Assembly: GCA_964507325.1 (NCBI GenBank)
Contig: CAZDQL010000001.1
Location: 91,227-155,226, forward strand
Direction of reading: 5' to 3'
From: CAZDQL01 sp964507325
GTDB lineage: Bacteria; Planctomycetota; UBA1135; GCA-002686595
DNA length: 64,000 bases
Below, one piece after another: positions 61,852 to 64,000 of the stretch. Made by a program: the position numbers and the translations under genes. The notes below the pieces were generated by a model, which had not been told where the DNA came from, did no database searches, and saw only the letters and a program-made list of their open reading frames with translations. How positions within the stretch are numbered: position 1 is the first letter of the stretch; the number at the start of each line of letters is the position of its first letter.

Positions 61852-63900
61852 ATGGTCCACCCCCTCCCGCCGTTCCTCCACTTGGGATACCGGGCCCTCC
61901 CGGTCCTCGCGACCGTCCTGGCTGTCGGCGCGGGGGCTCTGCCGCTTCACGCGCAGGAGTCTGCTGCCGAGGAGTTCCCCGAGGACTTGACCGCTCTCCC
62001 CATCGAGGCCCTGATGGAGATCGAGATCGAGACGGTCTACGCGGCCTCCAAACACGAGCAGAAGGTGACCGAGGCCCCCGCCTCCACCTCGGTGGTCACC
62101 GCCGATGAGATCCGCAAGTACGGGTACACCAGCCTGGCCGACGTCATGCGCAGCCTGCGCGGCACGGATGTGACCTACGACCGGAACTACGAGCACCTGG
62201 GAGTGCGCGGCTTCAACCTGCCGGGCGACTACAACGCCCGCATCCTGGTCCTCGTCGACGGCCTCCGCACCAACGACCAGCTCTACGATTCGGCGGGGAT
62301 GGGCCTGGATTTCCCCATCGATATCGACCTGATCGAGCGCGTCGAGTTCATTCGCGGCCCTGGATCCTCGCTCTACGGCAGCAACGCCTTCTTCGGCGTG
62401 ATCAACCTGGTCACCCGGCGCGGGGCTGACGTGAGCGGCGTCGAGGTGGACGCGGGAGCCGCCAACTACCAGACCTGGAGGACCCGGGTCAGCTACGGGG
62501 AGACCCTGGAGAACGGACTGGACTTCCTGCTCTCGGGCTCGCACTACGACAGCGAGGGTCCCTCGCTCTCCTACGACGAGTTCTCGGCCACTCCCTCCGG
62601 CGGGAGCACGGAGGACACCGACTACGAGAGGGCTTACAGCTTCTTCTCCCAGGTGACCTACGAGGGCTTCCGCTTCCAGGGCGTCTTCGGTTCTCGCAAG
62701 AAGGGCATCCCGACCGGCTCCTTCGGAACAGTGTTCGATGACTCCCGGACGCAAACGGTCGACGAGAGTAGCTACATCGACCTGAGCTACAGCCCGGAGA
62801 CAGAGGGGCCTTGGAAGTACCTGGCGCGGATCTTCCACTACGACGTCTACTACAAAGGCGACTACGTATACGACTACGACGAGCTGGGCATACCGCCCTT
62901 CACGGTGAACAAGGACCGCGCTCGCGGCCGGAGCTTGGGCGGGGAGCTGCAGTGCGCCTACACGGGCTTCGAGGATCACCGGGTGACCCTGGGCGCCGAG
63001 CTGCGCGACCTCTACCAGCTCGACCAGTCGAACTTCGACGACGATGTCTACCTCGATGACAAGCGCAGCGACACGATCTGGAGCGTCTACGCCCAGGAGG
63101 AAGCGCATCTGACCGAGGAGCTCGACTTGAGCCTCGGTCTGCGCTACGACCACTACACCACCTTCGGTGATACGGTCAATCCACGCTTGGCCCTGATATG
63201 GACCCCGGTCGAGCGCTCGATCTTCAAGCTGATGTCCGGACGGGCCTTTCGCGCCCCCAACGTCTACGAGCTCTACTACCACGACGACGGCGAAACGGCG
63301 AAGGCCAACCCCGACCTGGATCCCGAGACCATCCAGACCTATGAGGTGGTCTGGGAGCAGTACTTCTGCGGGCGCTACCGATCCTCTCTGTCCGTCTTCC
63401 ACTACCAGATCGACGACCTGATCACCCAGATCGAGGATCCCCTGGACGCGCTCCTCGTCTTCATGAACAACGACGAGGTGGAGAACACCGGCGCCGAGCT
63501 GGAGCTCGAGGGAAGGTGGGACGACGGCTGGCGGGCGCGCTTCAGCCTGAGCGTGCAGGACGCGGAGAACACGACCACCGGTGAGCGGCTGGTCAATTCA
63601 CCGCGCAGCCTCACCAAGCTGAACTTCATCGCCCCGCTCTGGCGCGAGGGCCTGAGCGCCGGCGTCGAAATGCAGTACGTCAGTGATCGATTGACGCTCC
63701 AAGGCGATGAGACCGACGACCATCTGTTGGCCAACCTGAATCTCCTGCAGCAGGAGCTGGTCGAGGGCGTCGACCTGTCCCTGGGAATCTACAACCTCTT
63801 CGACGAGCGCTACTACGACCCGGCCAGCGCTGAGCACGAGCAGGACTCGCTCCTGCAGGACGAGCGCACGGCCCTGCTACGGCTGCGGGCCCGCTTCTAG
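61852..63900 (+). CDS. TonB-dependent outer-membrane receptor
   Basis: The 682-residue product imports a large or scarce ligand such as iron-siderophore, vitamin B12 or glycan across the outer membrane. Signal peptide: MVHPLPPFLHLGYRALPVLATVLAVGAGALPLHAQ. A segment LTALPIEALMEIEIETVYAASKHEQ precedes the plug domain (APASTSVVTADEIRKYGYTSLADVMRSLRG; VLVDGLRTNDQLYDSAGMG; IERVEFIRGPGSSLYGSNAFFGVINLVTRRG). The remaining residues form a 22-strand barrel ending LLQDERTALLRLRARF with terminal Phe. ATG 61852 follows AGGAG by 5 bases. The ligand cannot be told; no TonB/ExbBD gene adjoins it. Confidence 0.93.
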   Translation: MVHPLPPFLHLGYRALPVLATVLAVGAGALPLHAQESAAEEFPEDLTALPIEALMEIEIETVYAASKHEQKVTEAPASTSVVTADEIRKYGYTSLADVMRSLRGTDVTYDRNYEHLGVRGFNLPGDYNARILVLVDGLRTNDQLYDSAGMGLDFPIDIDLIERVEFIRGPGSSLYGSNAFFGVINLVTRRGADVSGVEVDAGAANYQTWRTRVSYGETLENGLDFLLSGSHYDSEGPSLSYDEFSATPSGGSTEDTDYERAYSFFSQVTYEGFRFQGVFGSRKKGIPTGSFGTVFDDSRTQTVDESSYIDLSYSPETEGPWKYLARIFHYDVYYKGDYVYDYDELGIPPFTVNKDRARGRSLGGELQCAYTGFEDHRVTLGAELRDLYQLDQSNFDDDVYLDDKRSDTIWSVYAQEEAHLTEELDLSLGLRYDHYTTFGDTVNPRLALIWTPVERSIFKLMSGRAFRAPNVYELYYHDDGETAKANPDLDPETIQTYEVVWEQYFCGRYRSSLSVFHYQIDDLITQIEDPLDALLVFMNNDEVENTGAELELEGRWDDGWRARFSLSVQDAENTTTGERLVNSPRSLTKLNFIAPLWREGLSAGVEMQYVSDRLTLQGDETDDHLLANLNLLQQELVEGVDLSLGIYNLFDERYYDPASAEHEQDSLLQDERTALLRLRARF

Positions 63901-64000
63901 CTCGCGGCGGGGCGGTCACAGGAAGATCAGGGCCTCAGGGTCCTCCTGGAGTACACGAGGATTCCGCCCCCTCTTCTCGCTTGCCGTGGCCTACTAGCCC

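Overview
The window (about 68% G+C by eye) looks like a chromosome segment from a Planctomycetota bacterium. The indications are an ECF sigma factor translationally coupled to a Ser/Thr kinase with a formylglycine-enzyme-like C-terminus, paired secreted HAF-repeat proteins sharing a C-terminal WNFQHWYRDPQG module, and many lipoproteins and Tat/Sec-exported proteins. This assignment comes from family recognition, not from a search. No tRNA, rRNA, CRISPR array or replication origin was seen.

Layout. 1-1.75 kb: two exported proteins of unknown role (minus strand, the first cut by the window edge). 2-10.9 kb: a DUF3800-like protein, recN, manA, an RsuA/RluB-type pseudouridine synthase, an active/inactive M16 peptidase pair and a small HD protein. 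10.9-17.4 kb: an OprB-like porin behind a Fur-box-like palindrome, a membrane glycosyltransferase-like protein, a DUF885 lipoprotein and two small lipoproteins, interspersed with two copies of a 217-bp MITE-like element. 17.8-26.7 kb: a large Fn3-type lipoprotein, the kinase/ECF pair and two HAF-repeat proteins. 27-29.6 kb: response regulator, groES and groEL, preceded by a sigma-54-type promoter with two upstream palindromes. 29.6-35.4 kb: exported proteins, one with an HExxH site. 35.5-40.9 kb: a sodium/solute symporter, a tiny membrane protein and an amidohydrolase in an overlapping operon, then an AT-richer spermidine-dehydrogenase-like gene. 41.2-45 kb: a kinase-fold protein and an unusual two-component pair (Rossmann-fused sensor kinase; response regulator with GcvH-like tail). 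45.2-54.5 kb: a respiratory locus with napDAB facing a tetraheme lipoprotein / FeS / NrfD-like quinol module and an Rrf2 regulator, bordered on both sides by genes with an in-frame UGA. 54.6-60.9 kb: a Liv-type ABC transporter operon ending in an acyl-CoA ligase. 61.1-61.6 kb: a decayed integrase. 61.9-63.9 kb: a TonB-dependent receptor.

The most notable result is evidence for selenocysteine use. The gene at 52441-54516 reads through a TGA placed exactly at the first redox Cys of a thioredoxin-like motif (W-U-G-G-C), joined to TPRs and a beta-propeller. The small gene at 45199-45465 has a good ribosome binding site, an in-frame TGA after a Cys (C-U), and directly behind it a 13-bp-stem hairpin at SECIS-like spacing. 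Two independent cases 8 kb apart, bracketing a nitrate-reductase locus, make sequencing error less likely, but selABCD are not in this window. Second in interest are the sigma-54-type control region of the response regulator-groESL unit and the two-copy MITE, one copy retaining a perfect 9-bp target duplication.
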